Shown: positions 8,436 to 16,802 of the stretch, one piece after another | How the letters are laid out: each line of letters begins with the position of its first letter | Numbering within the stretch: position 1 is the first letter of the stretch | Assembly (NCBI GenBank): GCA_003132165.1 | Contig: PKWW01000033.1 | Coordinates: forward strand, 99,036 to 163,035 | Length of the DNA: 64,000 nt | Direction of reading: 5' to 3' | Origin: Acidimicrobiaceae bacterium | GTDB taxonomy: Bacteria > Actinomycetota > Acidimicrobiia > Acidimicrobiales > RAAP-2 | Notes under the pieces: generated by a model | The model's database searches: none | What the model was told of the DNA's origin: nothing | The model's input: only the letters and a program-made list of their open reading frames with translations | Position numbers and translations under genes: made by a program

Positions 8436-9541
8436 TGACTCAACGTGTCGCGCTGGTCTCGCCGTACTCGCTGAGCGTCTACGGCGGCGTGCAGGAGCAA
8501 GTGCTCGCTATGAGTCGCGAGCTCAGCGCGCGTGGACGCGACGTGTTGATCGTGGCACCGGATTCGTCCGACACCGCGTCCTACGAGACGCCCGCGCGGG
8601 TGGTGCGCGAAGGGCGGCTGCTCTCGCTGCCCGCCAACGGTTCGCGCGCGCCGCTCACTCTTTCACCTGGGGCCTCGCGTCGAGCGCGACGGGCGATCGA
8701 AGATTTCTCGCCCGACGTCATCCACTTTCACGAGCCCTTCGCGCCTCTCGTTGGTTGGGCCGCGCTTCACGCGCACCGCTACGCGGCCCTCGCGACGTTT
8801 CATCGAAGCGGCGGTGGCCCGGCGTTCAATCTCACCGCGCCGCTCTTGCGACGGCTGGCGCGCGGCATCGATGTGGCGACCGCGGTGAGCGACTCGGCGG
8901 CCGCGACCATCCAGTCGGCTGTGGGCATTGAGGCGACGGTGCTATTCAACGGGTTCGAGACTGATCGGTTCACCGCGACGCCGCGCGAGCGAGCCGACGA
9001 GAGGCTTCTCGTCACGGTTGGGCGTCTCGAAGAGCGCAAGGGGACGGCCTACGCGATCAAAGCGGTCCGAGCGCACAACGAGGACGGTGAGGACCCGTGG
9101 CGCCTCGTGGTCATTGGTGACGGCCCCCAGCGCGCTCGCCTCGAGGCACTCGCCGCGCACGACGACATGATCGTCTTCTGCGGTGCCGTGAGCGACGGGC
9201 AGAAGCGCGCCTGGCTCCGACGGGCCGACGTGCTCATTGCGCCAGCCCTGCGCGGCGAGAGCTTCGGTTTGGTACTCCTCGAAGGTATGGCGAGCGAGAC
9301 GATGGTCGTGGCTAGCGACATCGCGGGCTACCGCGAGGCTGGCGGGGATCACGCGGTGCTCTTCGAACCCGGCAACGCACGAAGCCTCGAAGCGGCGGTA
9401 CGACGAGCGATCACGGACGATGGACCCGAGCGTCTCGCCAGCGCCAAGGCACACGCCGAGCACTGGTCGATGTCCCATCTGATGGACGAGTACGAGACCC
9501 TTTACGACGAGGCCCGCCGACGTTTTGGCGTTCCAAGGTAG
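8435..9541 (+). CDS. pimA: GT4 mannosyltransferase, PimA-like (phosphatidylinositol mannosyltransferase)
   Basis: A 368-residue GT-B glycosyltransferase. The start SPYSLSVYGGVQ carries the GGVQ loop typical of PimA, followed by HFHEPFAP, ATFHRS, NGFETDRF and the sugar-nucleotide site APALRGESFGLVLLEGMA with the E-x7-E pattern. It probably transfers mannose from GDP-mannose to phosphatidylinositol at the inner membrane face, the first committed step of PIM synthesis. ATG 8435 sits on the stop of the acyltransferase gene; a start 12 codons upstream would overlap it needlessly. Donor and acceptor specificity are inferred from context. Confidence 0.87.
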   Translation: MTQRVALVSPYSLSVYGGVQEQVLAMSRELSARGRDVLIVAPDSSDTASYETPARVVREGRLLSLPANGSRAPLTLSPGASRRARRAIEDFSPDVIHFHEPFAPLVGWAALHAHRYAALATFHRSGGGPAFNLTAPLLRRLARGIDVATAVSDSAAATIQSAVGIEATVLFNGFETDRFTATPRERADERLLVTVGRLEERKGTAYAIKAVRAHNEDGEDPWRLVVIGDGPQRARLEALAAHDDMIVFCGAVSDGQKRAWLRRADVLIAPALRGESFGLVLLEGMASETMVVASDIAGYREAGGDHAVLFEPGNARSLEAAVRRAITDDGPERLASAKAHAEHWSMSHLMDEYETLYDEARRRFGVPR

Positions 9542-9544
9542 CCT
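9539..9544 (+). promoter_or_regulatory. -10 box of the M48-like gene, overlapping the pimA stop codon
   Basis: TAGCCT includes the pimA TAG stop and is followed by six bases and the GTG at 9551. No ribosome binding site separates them, as expected for a leaderless transcript. Confidence 0.55.
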
Positions 9545-9550
9545 TGGGTC

Positions 9551-10453
9551 GTGGCAACCAAGCAACGATCGCGTTCGCGCAGGTCAAATTCGTCAAGAGA
9601 TCGCGGGCCGCGCTACGTGGCGCCCGTGCTCGACCCCGGTTGGCAGAACCCGTATTCGCCCTCGACGGCCGAGCGGTACGCGAACCAGCACGCGGTTCGG
9701 TCCTTCGCATTGCGCAAACGCCTACCGATCACCATCGTGGTGCTGGTCGTGGCGGTCGCGTTGTTCATTGGCTCCTTCGTCAGTCTCGTGCTGCCGTTGC
9801 TCGGTGTCGTGCTCATCGTCGTGTACGGGTTCTACGCGCGCAACTCACTCATCAAGTTCGAACACTGCGGTTTCTCGCTGGGCACGCTGATGCTCGATAC
9901 GTTCACGGCGAGCGGCACGACCACTGACCGCCAACGTCTGGTCATCGTGCTCGACCGGCTCGCTGCTACATTCGGCGTCGACGCGGTGAGTGCCTTCATC
10001 GTCGAGGATCCCGGGTACAACGCGACATTGGTACCGAACGGCACGGGCCTGTCCTTCTTCATCACCGATTCGATGATGCGCGATTTCGAACTCATCGAGA
10101 TCGAAGGGGTCGTGGCGCACTGTCTCGCCCGCCACCGTCTGGGGCTCTTGAATCGCGAGAGCGTCGCCAGCGTGGCGTCGCTGAGTGAGGACGCCCGAAG
10201 CACTCTCGCGGGTACCGCCAACGCGTACCGGGCCGACGAGGTCGCCGCCGCCGCCATTCGCTATCCGCTGGGACTCGCCGGCGCGCTTCGAAAGTGCTCA
10301 CGCCAGGTTCTGCCCTCTGGTTCATTTTTTTCGACCGCGACCTACGCGAACTGGCGTTGGATCTGGTTCGACGTCTGGAGCGACCGCGACGTCTTGGACA
10401 TGAGCGATCTGGACGACGTGGAGTTGCGGGCCCGGGCCCTCGAAGAGTGGTAA
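9551..10453 (+). CDS. Membrane protein with a degenerate M48 (HtpX-like) peptidase domain
   Basis: A 300-residue protein with a basic N-terminus (1-57), two hydrophobic helices (about 58-95) and a C-terminal domain whose order of motifs follows HtpX-type M48 peptidases: LDRLAATFGVDA (134-145), a VEDPGYNA segment and EGVVAHCLARH (185-195). In active M48 enzymes the last would read HExxH. Here the glutamate is Cys191 and the fifth position is Arg194, with a histidine one place later, so zinc hydrolysis is unlikely. Function is unknown. It sits directly after pimA with its own putative leaderless promoter and may act in envelope lipid biology, but that is only context. Confidence 0.7.
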   Translation: MATKQRSRSRRSNSSRDRGPRYVAPVLDPGWQNPYSPSTAERYANQHAVRSFALRKRLPITIVVLVVAVALFIGSFVSLVLPLLGVVLIVVYGFYARNSLIKFEHCGFSLGTLMLDTFTASGTTTDRQRLVIVLDRLAATFGVDAVSAFIVEDPGYNATLVPNGTGLSFFITDSMMRDFELIEIEGVVAHCLARHRLGLLNRESVASVASLSEDARSTLAGTANAYRADEVAAAAIRYPLGLAGALRKCSRQVLPSGSFFSTATYANWRWIWFDVWSDRDVLDMSDLDDVELRARALEEW

Positions 10454-10467
10454 TCGGCCGTCCCAGT

Positions 10468-10473
10468 TAGGCT
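10468..10473 (+). promoter_or_regulatory. -10 box of pdxS (leaderless architecture)
   Basis: TAGGCT is followed by exactly six bases (GGGGGC) and the pdxS ATG. The G-run is too close to the ATG to act as a normal ribosome binding site. Confidence 0.6.
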
Positions 10474-10479
10474 GGGGGC

Positions 10480-11376
10480 ATGAGTTCCTTGCACAATTCC
10501 TCGACCGTTGGTTCAGCACTCGTCAAGCGAGGCCTCGCCGACATGCTCCGCGGCGGCGTCATCATGGACGTCGTCAACCCCGAGCAGGCCAAGATCGCCG
10601 AGGATTCCGGCGCGGTCGCCGTGATGGCGCTCGAGCGAGTGCCCTCGGACATCCGTCGCGACGGTGGGGTGGCTCGCATGAGTGACCCTCAGATGATCAA
10701 GGAGATCCAGGCGACCGTCACGATTCCCGTGATGGCCAAGGCTCGCATTGGACACTTCGCCGAGGCCCAGATACTCCAGGCGCTCGACGTCGACTACATC
10801 GACGAGTCCGAGGTGCTGACGCCGGCGGACGAAGAGAACCACATCGACAAGTGGGATTTCACCGTGCCATTCGTCTGCGGCGCCACGAACCTGGGCGAGG
10901 CGCTTCGACGAATCGGCGAAGGCGCGTGTCTCATCCGCTCCAAGGGTGAGGCCGGCACCGGCAACGTCGTTGAGGCGGTGCGCCACCTGCGCACTATCAA
11001 CGCCCAGATGCGCCGTCTCCAGAGCGCTGACGCGTCGGAGCTGTTCGCGCTCGCCAAAGATCTCGGCGCTCCGTTGCTGCTGGTCCAAGAGGTCGCCGCC
11101 ACCGGCAAGTTGCCCGTGCCGCTCTTCTGTGCCGGCGGAATCTCGACGCCCGCGGATGCGTCGCTCGTCTTGCAACTGGGCGCCGAAGCGGTGTTCGTGG
11201 GTTCGGGCATCTTCAAGAGCGAGGACCCGATTCGCATGGCCAAGGCCATCGTCGAAGCCACTACGCACTTCCGTGACGCCAGTGTCGTCGCCCGCGTCTC
11301 CACGGGCCTCGGGGCCGCGATGCGCGGCGCCGAGACCGCGTCACTCGAGATGCGCCTGGCCGAGCGCGGTTGGTAG
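10480..11376 (+). CDS. pdxS: Pyridoxal 5'-phosphate synthase, synthase subunit PdxS
   Basis: A 298-residue TIM-barrel subunit that makes PLP from ribose 5-phosphate, glyceraldehyde 3-phosphate and ammonia. Family-specific stretches are present: [32 protein letters not shown], the lysine-bearing [38 protein letters not shown] and FVGSGIF. Length is typical. The glutaminase partner pdxT follows with a one-base stop/start overlap, so the two are co-translated. Confidence 0.97.
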   Translation: MSSLHNSSTVGSALVKRGLADMLRGGVIMDVVNPEQAKIAEDSGAVAVMALERVPSDIRRDGGVARMSDPQMIKEIQATVTIPVMAKARIGHFAEAQILQALDVDYIDESEVLTPADEENHIDKWDFTVPFVCGATNLGEALRRIGEGACLIRSKGEAGTGNVVEAVRHLRTINAQMRRLQSADASELFALAKDLGAPLLLVQEVAATGKLPVPLFCAGGISTPADASLVLQLGAEAVFVGSGIFKSEDPIRMAKAIVEATTHFRDASVVARVSTGLGAAMRGAETASLEMRLAERGW

Positions 11377-11954
11377 TGCCACGCGTTGGTGTGCTCGCCC
11401 TGCAAGGCGACGTGCGCGAACACGTCGCCATGCTGGTCAATATCGGCGCTGAGGTCGTCACCGTGCGCCAGGCCGAGCAGTTGGACGATCTGGACGGACT
11501 GATTCTGCCCGGCGGCGAGTCGACGTCCATTGCCTACCTGCTCACGACCTCGGGGATCCGACCGGTGCTCGAGAAGAAACTCGCCGACGGACTGAGCGTC
11601 TTTGGCACGTGCGCGGGCCTGATCCTGCTGAGTCGAGAGATACTCGACGGACGCGCCGATCAGTGGAGTTTCGCGTCGCTCGATGTGTCCGTGCGCAGGA
11701 ACGGCTACGGCCGCCAGATCGCCAGTTTCGAACAACCAGTCGACGTGGTGGGCGTCGGGGAAGTACCCGGCGTCTTCATCCGGGCGCCGAGGATTGAGAC
11801 GTGGGGGAGCGAACTCGAAGTCCTCGCGACCCTCGACCACGGCGACGGCGGGCACCCCGTGCTCGTGCGCCAGGGCAACGTCTGGGGTTGTTCATTCCAC
11901 CCCGAGCTGACGACCGATTCGCGCGTCCACCAGCTGTTCACGGACTCGCTTTAG
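11376..11954 (+). CDS. pdxT: Pyridoxal 5'-phosphate synthase, glutaminase subunit PdxT
   Basis: A class I glutamine amidotransferase of 192 residues supplying ammonia to PdxS. Visible are LALQGDVREH at the N-terminus, LPGGEST, the nucleophile cysteine in GTCAGLILL and the His-Glu pair in SFHPELT. I start it at GTG 11376, which overlaps the pdxS stop (TAGTG), the same junction used elsewhere in this operon. A TTG two codons upstream is the alternative. Confidence 0.95.
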   Translation: MPRVGVLALQGDVREHVAMLVNIGAEVVTVRQAEQLDDLDGLILPGGESTSIAYLLTTSGIRPVLEKKLADGLSVFGTCAGLILLSREILDGRADQWSFASLDVSVRRNGYGRQIASFEQPVDVVGVGEVPGVFIRAPRIETWGSELEVLATLDHGDGGHPVLVRQGNVWGCSFHPELTTDSRVHQLFTDSL

Positions 11955-11961
11955 TTTTCGC

Positions 11962-11985
11962 TACGATACGTAAGCCCCTAGGGGC
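11962..11985 (+). promoter_or_regulatory. yebC promoter box and adjoining 12-bp palindrome
   Basis: A TACGAT -10-like box (11962-11967) is followed six bases later by the perfect palindrome GCCCCTAGGGGC (11974-11985), then AGGAGG and the yebC ATG. The predicted transcript would begin at the first base of the palindrome, so it could be an operator or a mark at the mRNA 5' end. Base composition makes GC palindromes less surprising here. Confidence 0.4.
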
Positions 11986-11995
11986 AGGAGGAACC

Positions 11996-12745
11996 ATGTC
12001 CGGCCATTCGAAGTGGGCAACGACCAAGCACCGCAAGGGTGCCAAAGACAGCGCCCGCGCCAAAGTATTCGCCAAACTCATTCGTCAGGTGGAAGTCGCC
12101 GCCCGTGAAGGCGGTGGTGACGCCGCGACCAATGCGAGCCTGCGCACGATGTTCCAAAAGGCCCGCGAGGCGTCGGTGCCGATCGACACGATCGAACGCG
12201 CCATCAAGCGCGGTACCGGTGAACTCGAGGGCGTACGTTACGAGTCGATCTCCTACGAGGGCTACGCTCCCGGCGGAGTGGCCGTGATCATCGAGACACT
12301 GACCGACAACCGGAACCGCACGAGCGCCGAGATCAAGCACCTGCTCTCGAAGAACGGCGGCACCATCGCCGAGCCCGGTGCGGTGTCCTGGCAGTTCGAC
12401 CGCAAGGGACTCATCGATGTGCAGGGACCGATCGACGAAGACCAGCTCCTCGAATGGGTGTTGGAGGCCGGTGGCGAGAATTTCAGCGCCAATGGTGCAA
12501 ATTTCATCGTGACGACCGAGCCCCACGATCTCGGCAGCGTCCGCGACGCGCTCGAGGGCTACGGCGTCAAGGTACTGAGCGCCGAACTGACGCTCGTGCC
12601 CCAGAACGTCATCGCGGTCGAGGAGGAGTCCGAGGCGAAGAAGATCCTGCGGCTCATGGACGCCATTGACGATCACGACGACGTCCAGAACGTCTACGCC
12701 AACTTCGACATCGCTGACGAGGTCCTGGCGGCGTTCGAAGGCTAA
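11996..12745 (+). CDS. yebC: YebC/PmpR family transcriptional regulator
   Basis: A 249-residue protein of the YebC family, which includes DNA-binding regulators and factors that help ribosomes on proline-rich stretches. MSGHSKWATTKHRKGAKDSARAK at the N-terminus, IDTIERAIKRGTGE, YEGYAPGGVAVI, KHLLSKNGG and DDHDDVQNVYANFD are family hallmarks. ATG 11996 has an AGGAGG ribosome binding site six bases away; a longer frame extends upstream but lacks support. It precedes ruvCAB, a common bacterial arrangement. Confidence 0.95.
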   Translation: MSGHSKWATTKHRKGAKDSARAKVFAKLIRQVEVAAREGGGDAATNASLRTMFQKAREASVPIDTIERAIKRGTGELEGVRYESISYEGYAPGGVAVIIETLTDNRNRTSAEIKHLLSKNGGTIAEPGAVSWQFDRKGLIDVQGPIDEDQLLEWVLEAGGENFSANGANFIVTTEPHDLGSVRDALEGYGVKVLSAELTLVPQNVIAVEEESEAKKILRLMDAIDDHDDVQNVYANFDIADEVLAAFEG

Positions 12746-12772
12746 AGCCGCGCTGACGCCACTTAACGGCGT

Positions 12773-12778
12773 TAGTAT
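12773..12778 (+). promoter_or_regulatory. -10 box of ruvC (leaderless architecture)
   Basis: TAGTAT is followed by seven bases and ATG 12786; no ribosome binding site lies between. An ACGCC...GGCGT inverted repeat immediately precedes the box and could be an operator half-pair. Confidence 0.55.
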
Positions 12779-12785
12779 CGAACAT

Positions 12786-13298
12786 ATGTTCGTACTCGGA
12801 ATCGACCCTGGACTGACGCGTTGCGGTTTCGGGCTGATCGAGGGCTCATTCGAGGGGCTCGAATCCTTTCGTGCCGTGAGGGCCGGGGTCGTGGAGACCG
12901 ATACCGAAATTGCCGTCGAGAAGCGGTTGAGCCAGTTGCTGATCGAGTTGCGCTCGTTACTGGAAGAGACCAAGCCCGACGCGGTCGTGGTCGAGCGTGT
13001 GTTCTTCCAGCGAAACGCCAAGACGGCGATTCCCGTTGCCCAGGCGAGTGGCGTGGCGGTCGCGCTCGCGGGCGCCGTGGACATCCCGGTGCGCCAGTTC
13101 ACCGCCCAGCAGGTGAAGTTGGCGGTGACCGGCTACGGCGCGGCCAGTAAGTCGCAAGTGCAGGGGATGGTGACGCGCCTCTGCGGGCTCGCAGAGATTC
13201 CCAAGCCCCCCGACGCCGCTGACGCTCTGGCGCTGGCGATCACCTACTTCATGACGGCTCGGATGGAACAGCGTTACCCGGCGGTGGAACTCTCGTGA
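12786..13298 (+). CDS. ruvC: Holliday junction endonuclease RuvC
   Basis: A 170-residue endonuclease that resolves Holliday junctions with RuvAB. Acidic catalytic residues are visible in GIDPGLTRCG (near the N-terminus), VVVERVFFQRN, and the C-terminal PPDAADALALA with its Asp pair. Length is normal. The ATG is chosen because a TAGTAT box lies 7 nt upstream and FVLGIDPG begins the fold. The stop overlaps ruvA by four bases (GTGA). Confidence 0.96.
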   Translation: MFVLGIDPGLTRCGFGLIEGSFEGLESFRAVRAGVVETDTEIAVEKRLSQLLIELRSLLEETKPDAVVVERVFFQRNAKTAIPVAQASGVAVALAGAVDIPVRQFTAQQVKLAVTGYGAASKSQVQGMVTRLCGLAEIPKPPDAADALALAITYFMTARMEQRYPAVELS

Positions 13299-13867
13299 TT
13301 GGTTGGTTGAGCGGACAGGTCGTGCACCAGCACCCGAGCGGAGCCGTGGTCGTTGACGTCAACGGGGTGGGCTACGAAGTGCACGTGGCTTCGTCAGAGA
13401 GCTACCGGGCGGGCGACGCCGTTGAATTCTTCATCTACACGGTCGTGCGAGCGGACGCGATCCTGCTCTACGGCTTCGGGTCGTACGCGGACCGCGAGTT
13501 CTTCGAGCTCTTGCTCGTGACACCGGGGGTGGGCCCCTCGACCGCGCTCGCGGCACTTCGCACGATGACGACCAATGAACTCGCCGTTGCCATCGAGAGT
13601 GGTGACGTGAAACGGGTCTCGAAGATCCCCGGCATCGGGCCGAAGACGGCGAGCCGTATCGTGCTCGAGTTGAAGGGAAAACTCGTCGTGAGCGGTGCGT
13701 ACGAACAGATCGGCGTGTCGGTGTCGCACCCGAGCGCGATTGATGACGCCTTGCGCGGTCTCGGCTACAGCGGCCAAGAAGTTCGTCAAGCGCTCGAGGG
13801 TGTTGAGTTGCCCGAGGACGAGTCGGCGGCCCTGCGCGTGGCCCTGCAACATCTGAGGCGACAATGA
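13295..13867 (+). CDS. ruvA: Holliday junction branch-migration protein RuvA
   Basis: A 190-residue junction-binding subunit. The N-terminal OB domain (MIGWLSGQV, VVVDVNGVGYEVH) is followed by tandem helix-hairpin-helix motifs (LLVTPGVGPSTALAAL and KIPGIGPKTASRIVLELKGKL), then the flexible linker and the C-terminal RuvB-binding helices (IDDALRGLGYS...). It starts with GTG overlapping ruvC and ends overlapping ruvB (ATGA), so the trio is tightly coupled. Confidence 0.96.
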   Translation: MIGWLSGQVVHQHPSGAVVVDVNGVGYEVHVASSESYRAGDAVEFFIYTVVRADAILLYGFGSYADREFFELLLVTPGVGPSTALAALRTMTTNELAVAIESGDVKRVSKIPGIGPKTASRIVLELKGKLVVSGAYEQIGVSVSHPSAIDDALRGLGYSGQEVRQALEGVELPEDESAALRVALQHLRRQ

Positions 13868-14904
13868 GCCGTCGTGACATCGATCTGGAGCAGTTGACGA
13901 CGAGTGTCGTTGCGCCCGTTGCCGACGAGCAGGAGCGCAAGGCCGAAGTCTCGCTCCGTCCGGGCTCGCTGCACGACTTCGTAGGACAGCGTGATCTCGT
14001 CCGTCACCTCGAGATCGTGCTCGGTTCCGCCAAATCACGCAACCAGACTGCCGATCACTTGCTCTTCGCCGGTCCACCGGGGCTCGGCAAGACGTCGCTC
14101 GCGAGCATTGTGGCCGTCGAGATGGGCTCGGGCATCCGAATCACTTCTGGTCCGGTGCTGTCGCGGCCCGGGGACCTCGCGGCGTTATTGACCGATCTCC
14201 AGGACGGTGATGTCCTGTTCATCGACGAGATCCACCGGCTCTCGCGAGCTGTTGAAGAGGTGCTGTACCCCGCACTCGAGGACCGCAGACTTGACGTGAT
14301 GATCGGTCGCGGACCCACGGCGCGTTCGATTCGACTCGACCTGCCCAATTTCACGCTCGTCGGCGCCACCACGCGCACTGGCCTCGTCGCGGCCCCGCTG
14401 CGCGACCGATTCGGGTTTATTGGCCAGTTGGACCTCTACGACGCCGAGGAACTGACCATCATCGTGAAGCGCTCGGCGAGCCTGCTCGGGGTGACACTGG
14501 CCGAGGATGCCGCCTCGACGATCGCGTCACGAAGCCGGGGCACACCGCGCATCGCCAACCGGCTGCTTCGCCGGGTGCGCGACTTCGCCGCGTTCCAGGG
14601 TCACGCGGTCATCGGCACCGATGTGGCAACCGCGGCGTTGGTGCTGTTCGGGGTTGACGAGTACGGGTTGGACAAGATTGACCGACGGATCCTGTCGCTG
14701 CTCTGCGAGCAGTTCGCGAACACCCCGGTGGGGCTAACGACCTTGGCGCACGCCTGCGGGGAGGAACCAGCCACGATTGAGGACGCGTACGAGCCATACC
14801 TGCTGCGCGAAGGACTCTTGATCCGCACCCCTCGAGGGCGAGTCGCCACGGAAAAGGCATTTCGGCACCTGGGCATTACACCTCGTGGCGGCGGACTGGT
14901 CTAA
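13864..14904 (+). CDS. ruvB: Holliday junction helicase motor RuvB
   Basis: A 346-residue AAA+ ATPase. SLRPGSLHDFVGQ precedes Walker A GPPGLGKTSL, Walker B LFIDEIHRL, sensor 1 GATTRTGLV and the arginine region APLRDRFG. The winged-helix C-terminus includes GLDKIDRRIL and IEDAYEPYLLREGLLIRTPRGR, which bind DNA. Length and all motifs are normal. With RuvA it drives branch migration. Confidence 0.97.
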   Translation: MSRRDIDLEQLTTSVVAPVADEQERKAEVSLRPGSLHDFVGQRDLVRHLEIVLGSAKSRNQTADHLLFAGPPGLGKTSLASIVAVEMGSGIRITSGPVLSRPGDLAALLTDLQDGDVLFIDEIHRLSRAVEEVLYPALEDRRLDVMIGRGPTARSIRLDLPNFTLVGATTRTGLVAAPLRDRFGFIGQLDLYDAEELTIIVKRSASLLGVTLAEDAASTIASRSRGTPRIANRLLRRVRDFAAFQGHAVIGTDVATAALVLFGVDEYGLDKIDRRILSLLCEQFANTPVGLTTLAHACGEEPATIEDAYEPYLLREGLLIRTPRGRVATEKAFRHLGITPRGGGLV

Positions 14905-14923
14905 AGCGGAGCCCGCCAGCGAC

Positions 14924-14929
14924 TAGGGT
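14924..14929 (+). promoter_or_regulatory. Candidate -10 box for yajC-secD-secF
   Basis: TAGGGT lies 30 bases before the yajC ATG, in the only gap between ruvB and yajC. A transcript starting about 14936 would carry the GGAGG at 14946-14950. Confidence 0.35.
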
Positions 14930-14958
14930 TTCTTTGTCTATTGACGGAGGAAATATCC

Positions 14959-15282
14959 ATGTTCGCAGCTTCAAGTGGCTCATCAACGATCTTAATCGTC
15001 TACGTAGTCGTCTTCGGTGGTCTCTACTTCTTCTACCTTCGCCCGCGCAGCAGGAAGCAGAAAGCGGCCCGCCAGCAGACCAAGAAGGTCGAAGTGGGCG
15101 AGCGCGCCCAGACGATTGGCGGTTTCGTCGGCACTGTCGTAAGCCAGACCGACGAGTTCGTCACCCTCCGCTCGGCGAGCGGCGTGGAACTTGATTTCAT
15201 CCCCTCGGCAATCGCGCGACGCTTCGATCCCGTGGTCGTTCCTGAATCTACCGACGACGACGCACAAGAAGGCGACAAGTAA
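14959..15282 (+). CDS. yajC: Preprotein translocase accessory subunit YajC
   Basis: A 107-residue single-span membrane protein. One N-terminal hydrophobic helix (about residues 10-28, ending FFYLRPR) is followed by the conserved cytoplasmic KVEVGERAQTIGGFVGTVV and an acidic C-terminal tail. It associates with SecDF of the Sec translocon. ATG 14959 is chosen for its GGAGG at 14946-14950; a TTG at 14941 overlaps that site. secD follows after two bases. Confidence 0.92.
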   Translation: MFAASSGSSTILIVYVVVFGGLYFFYLRPRSRKQKAARQQTKKVEVGERAQTIGGFVGTVVSQTDEFVTLRSASGVELDFIPSAIARRFDPVVVPESTDDDAQEGDK

Positions 15283-15284
15283 GC

Positions 15285-16802
15285 ATGGCTTCCAAGGTTG
15301 GTTCGCGACGGTCGATGATCGTCAGCCTCGTCCTCACGCTCGCAATCGGTTTCGGTTCACTCGCCACGACGCTGTCGTTTGGCTGGGGACCGAAATTGGG
15401 CTTGGACCTCGCGGGCGGACTCTCAGTCGTCTACAAGCCGGCAACGCACGCGTCGAAGGCCCAGATGCAAGAGGTCGTGACGATCCTTACCAACCGCGTG
15501 AACGGACTGGGCGTCTCGGGCGCGCAGGTGAACCTCCAGGGCAAGGACGTTGTCGTGAGCGTGCCGGGCGTCACCGACGCTCGTGCCGTGCTCGCCGCCG
15601 TGGGCCAGACGGCGCAACTACTCTTCCGACCGGTGCTCTGTCAGGTCACTGAAGCGAAGAAGGTCTACCAGTACAGCGGGACGTTCCCGGCGTGCGGAGC
15701 TTCCTACGCACTCACCGAGGCGAATCTCGCGGTGACACCCGACGCGAACATCCCCGCGGGTTACACGTACAACAACACGATTCAGCCCGACCCGACGTTC
15801 GCCAAGGTCGCTTCCACCCTGCCGGCGAATGACGACTCGACGAAGGAAGTCATCCTGCCGGTGCTCGGCAGTCCGAGCGTGCGCTACCTGCTGGGCCCCG
15901 CCCAGTTGACCGGCCAAGCGATTTCGAAGGCCTACGCCCAGCAGGACACTTTGGGTGCCTGGGTCGTCAACTACAACCTCACCTCGACTGGCAGCCCCGC
16001 GTGGGACAAGGTCGCCAGTGCGAATTTCCACCAGGAGCTCGCCATCGAACTCGACGGCGTCATCCAGTCTGCACCACTGATCCAGCCGTCCAACGCCACG
16101 TTCTCGAGTTTCGGCGGATCGGGTCAGATCTCGGGATCCTTCACCGAGGCCTCGGCGAAGAATCTCGCGATCGCCATGGAGTTCGGTGCGCTGCCCGTGC
16201 GCCTTGACGCGCTCAACACTGTGACCGTGTCGCCGACGCTGGGCCACAGCGCCCTCGTGGCGGGTCTCGGCGCGGGTCTCGTTGGTCTGGCGCTGGTGCT
16301 GCTCTACACGATCCTCTACTACCGGGCCCTCGGCCTCGTCATCGTCCTCGGCCTCGCCCTCACGGCGTCACTGCTGTGGGCGATCATCTCGGCGCTCGGT
16401 CACACCGCGTTCGCCCCGAGCTTCGACTTGGCGGGTGTCACCGGATTAATTGTGTCCATTGGTATCACTGTCGATAGTTACATCGTGTATTTCGAACGAT
16501 TGAAAGACGAGGCCCGAGCAGGGCGTTCCGTCAGATCCTCGGTGGACCGCGGTTTCCGCTCGGCGTGGCGCACGGTATTGGCGGCGGACACGGTGAGCCT
16601 GCTCGCTGCGGTGCTGTTGTACCTCATCGCCGTCGGCGACGTGCGGGGTTTCGCGTTTTTCCTGGGATTGTCCACCTTGATGGACGTCTTCATCACGTGG
16701 TACTTCACGCGTCCGCTCGTGGTGCTGCTCGGTCGTCGTGGCTCATCGAGCACGTCGGCGCTTTCCATGGCCGCCGGCCTGAATTCTGGGGTTGAACAAT
16801 GA
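15285..16802 (+). CDS. secD: Protein translocase subunit SecD
   Basis: A 505-residue RND-fold membrane protein that uses proton-motive force to complete Sec-dependent export. An N-terminal helix is followed by KLGLDLAGGLSVVY, the large extracytoplasmic P1 region, then FGALPVRLDAL and five C-terminal helices. ITVDSYIVYFERLKDEARAG and the RGFRSAWRTVLAADTVSLLAA loop carry the proton-relay Asp and Arg segment. Overlap with secF is four bases (ATGA). Confidence 0.95.
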   Translation: MASKVGSRRSMIVSLVLTLAIGFGSLATTLSFGWGPKLGLDLAGGLSVVYKPATHASKAQMQEVVTILTNRVNGLGVSGAQVNLQGKDVVVSVPGVTDARAVLAAVGQTAQLLFRPVLCQVTEAKKVYQYSGTFPACGASYALTEANLAVTPDANIPAGYTYNNTIQPDPTFAKVASTLPANDDSTKEVILPVLGSPSVRYLLGPAQLTGQAISKAYAQQDTLGAWVVNYNLTSTGSPAWDKVASANFHQELAIELDGVIQSAPLIQPSNATFSSFGGSGQISGSFTEASAKNLAIAMEFGALPVRLDALNTVTVSPTLGHSALVAGLGAGLVGLALVLLYTILYYRALGLVIVLGLALTASLLWAIISALGHTAFAPSFDLAGVTGLIVSIGITVDSYIVYFERLKDEARAGRSVRSSVDRGFRSAWRTVLAADTVSLLAAVLLYLIAVGDVRGFAFFLGLSTLMDVFITWYFTRPLVVLLGRRGSSSTSALSMAAGLNSGVEQ

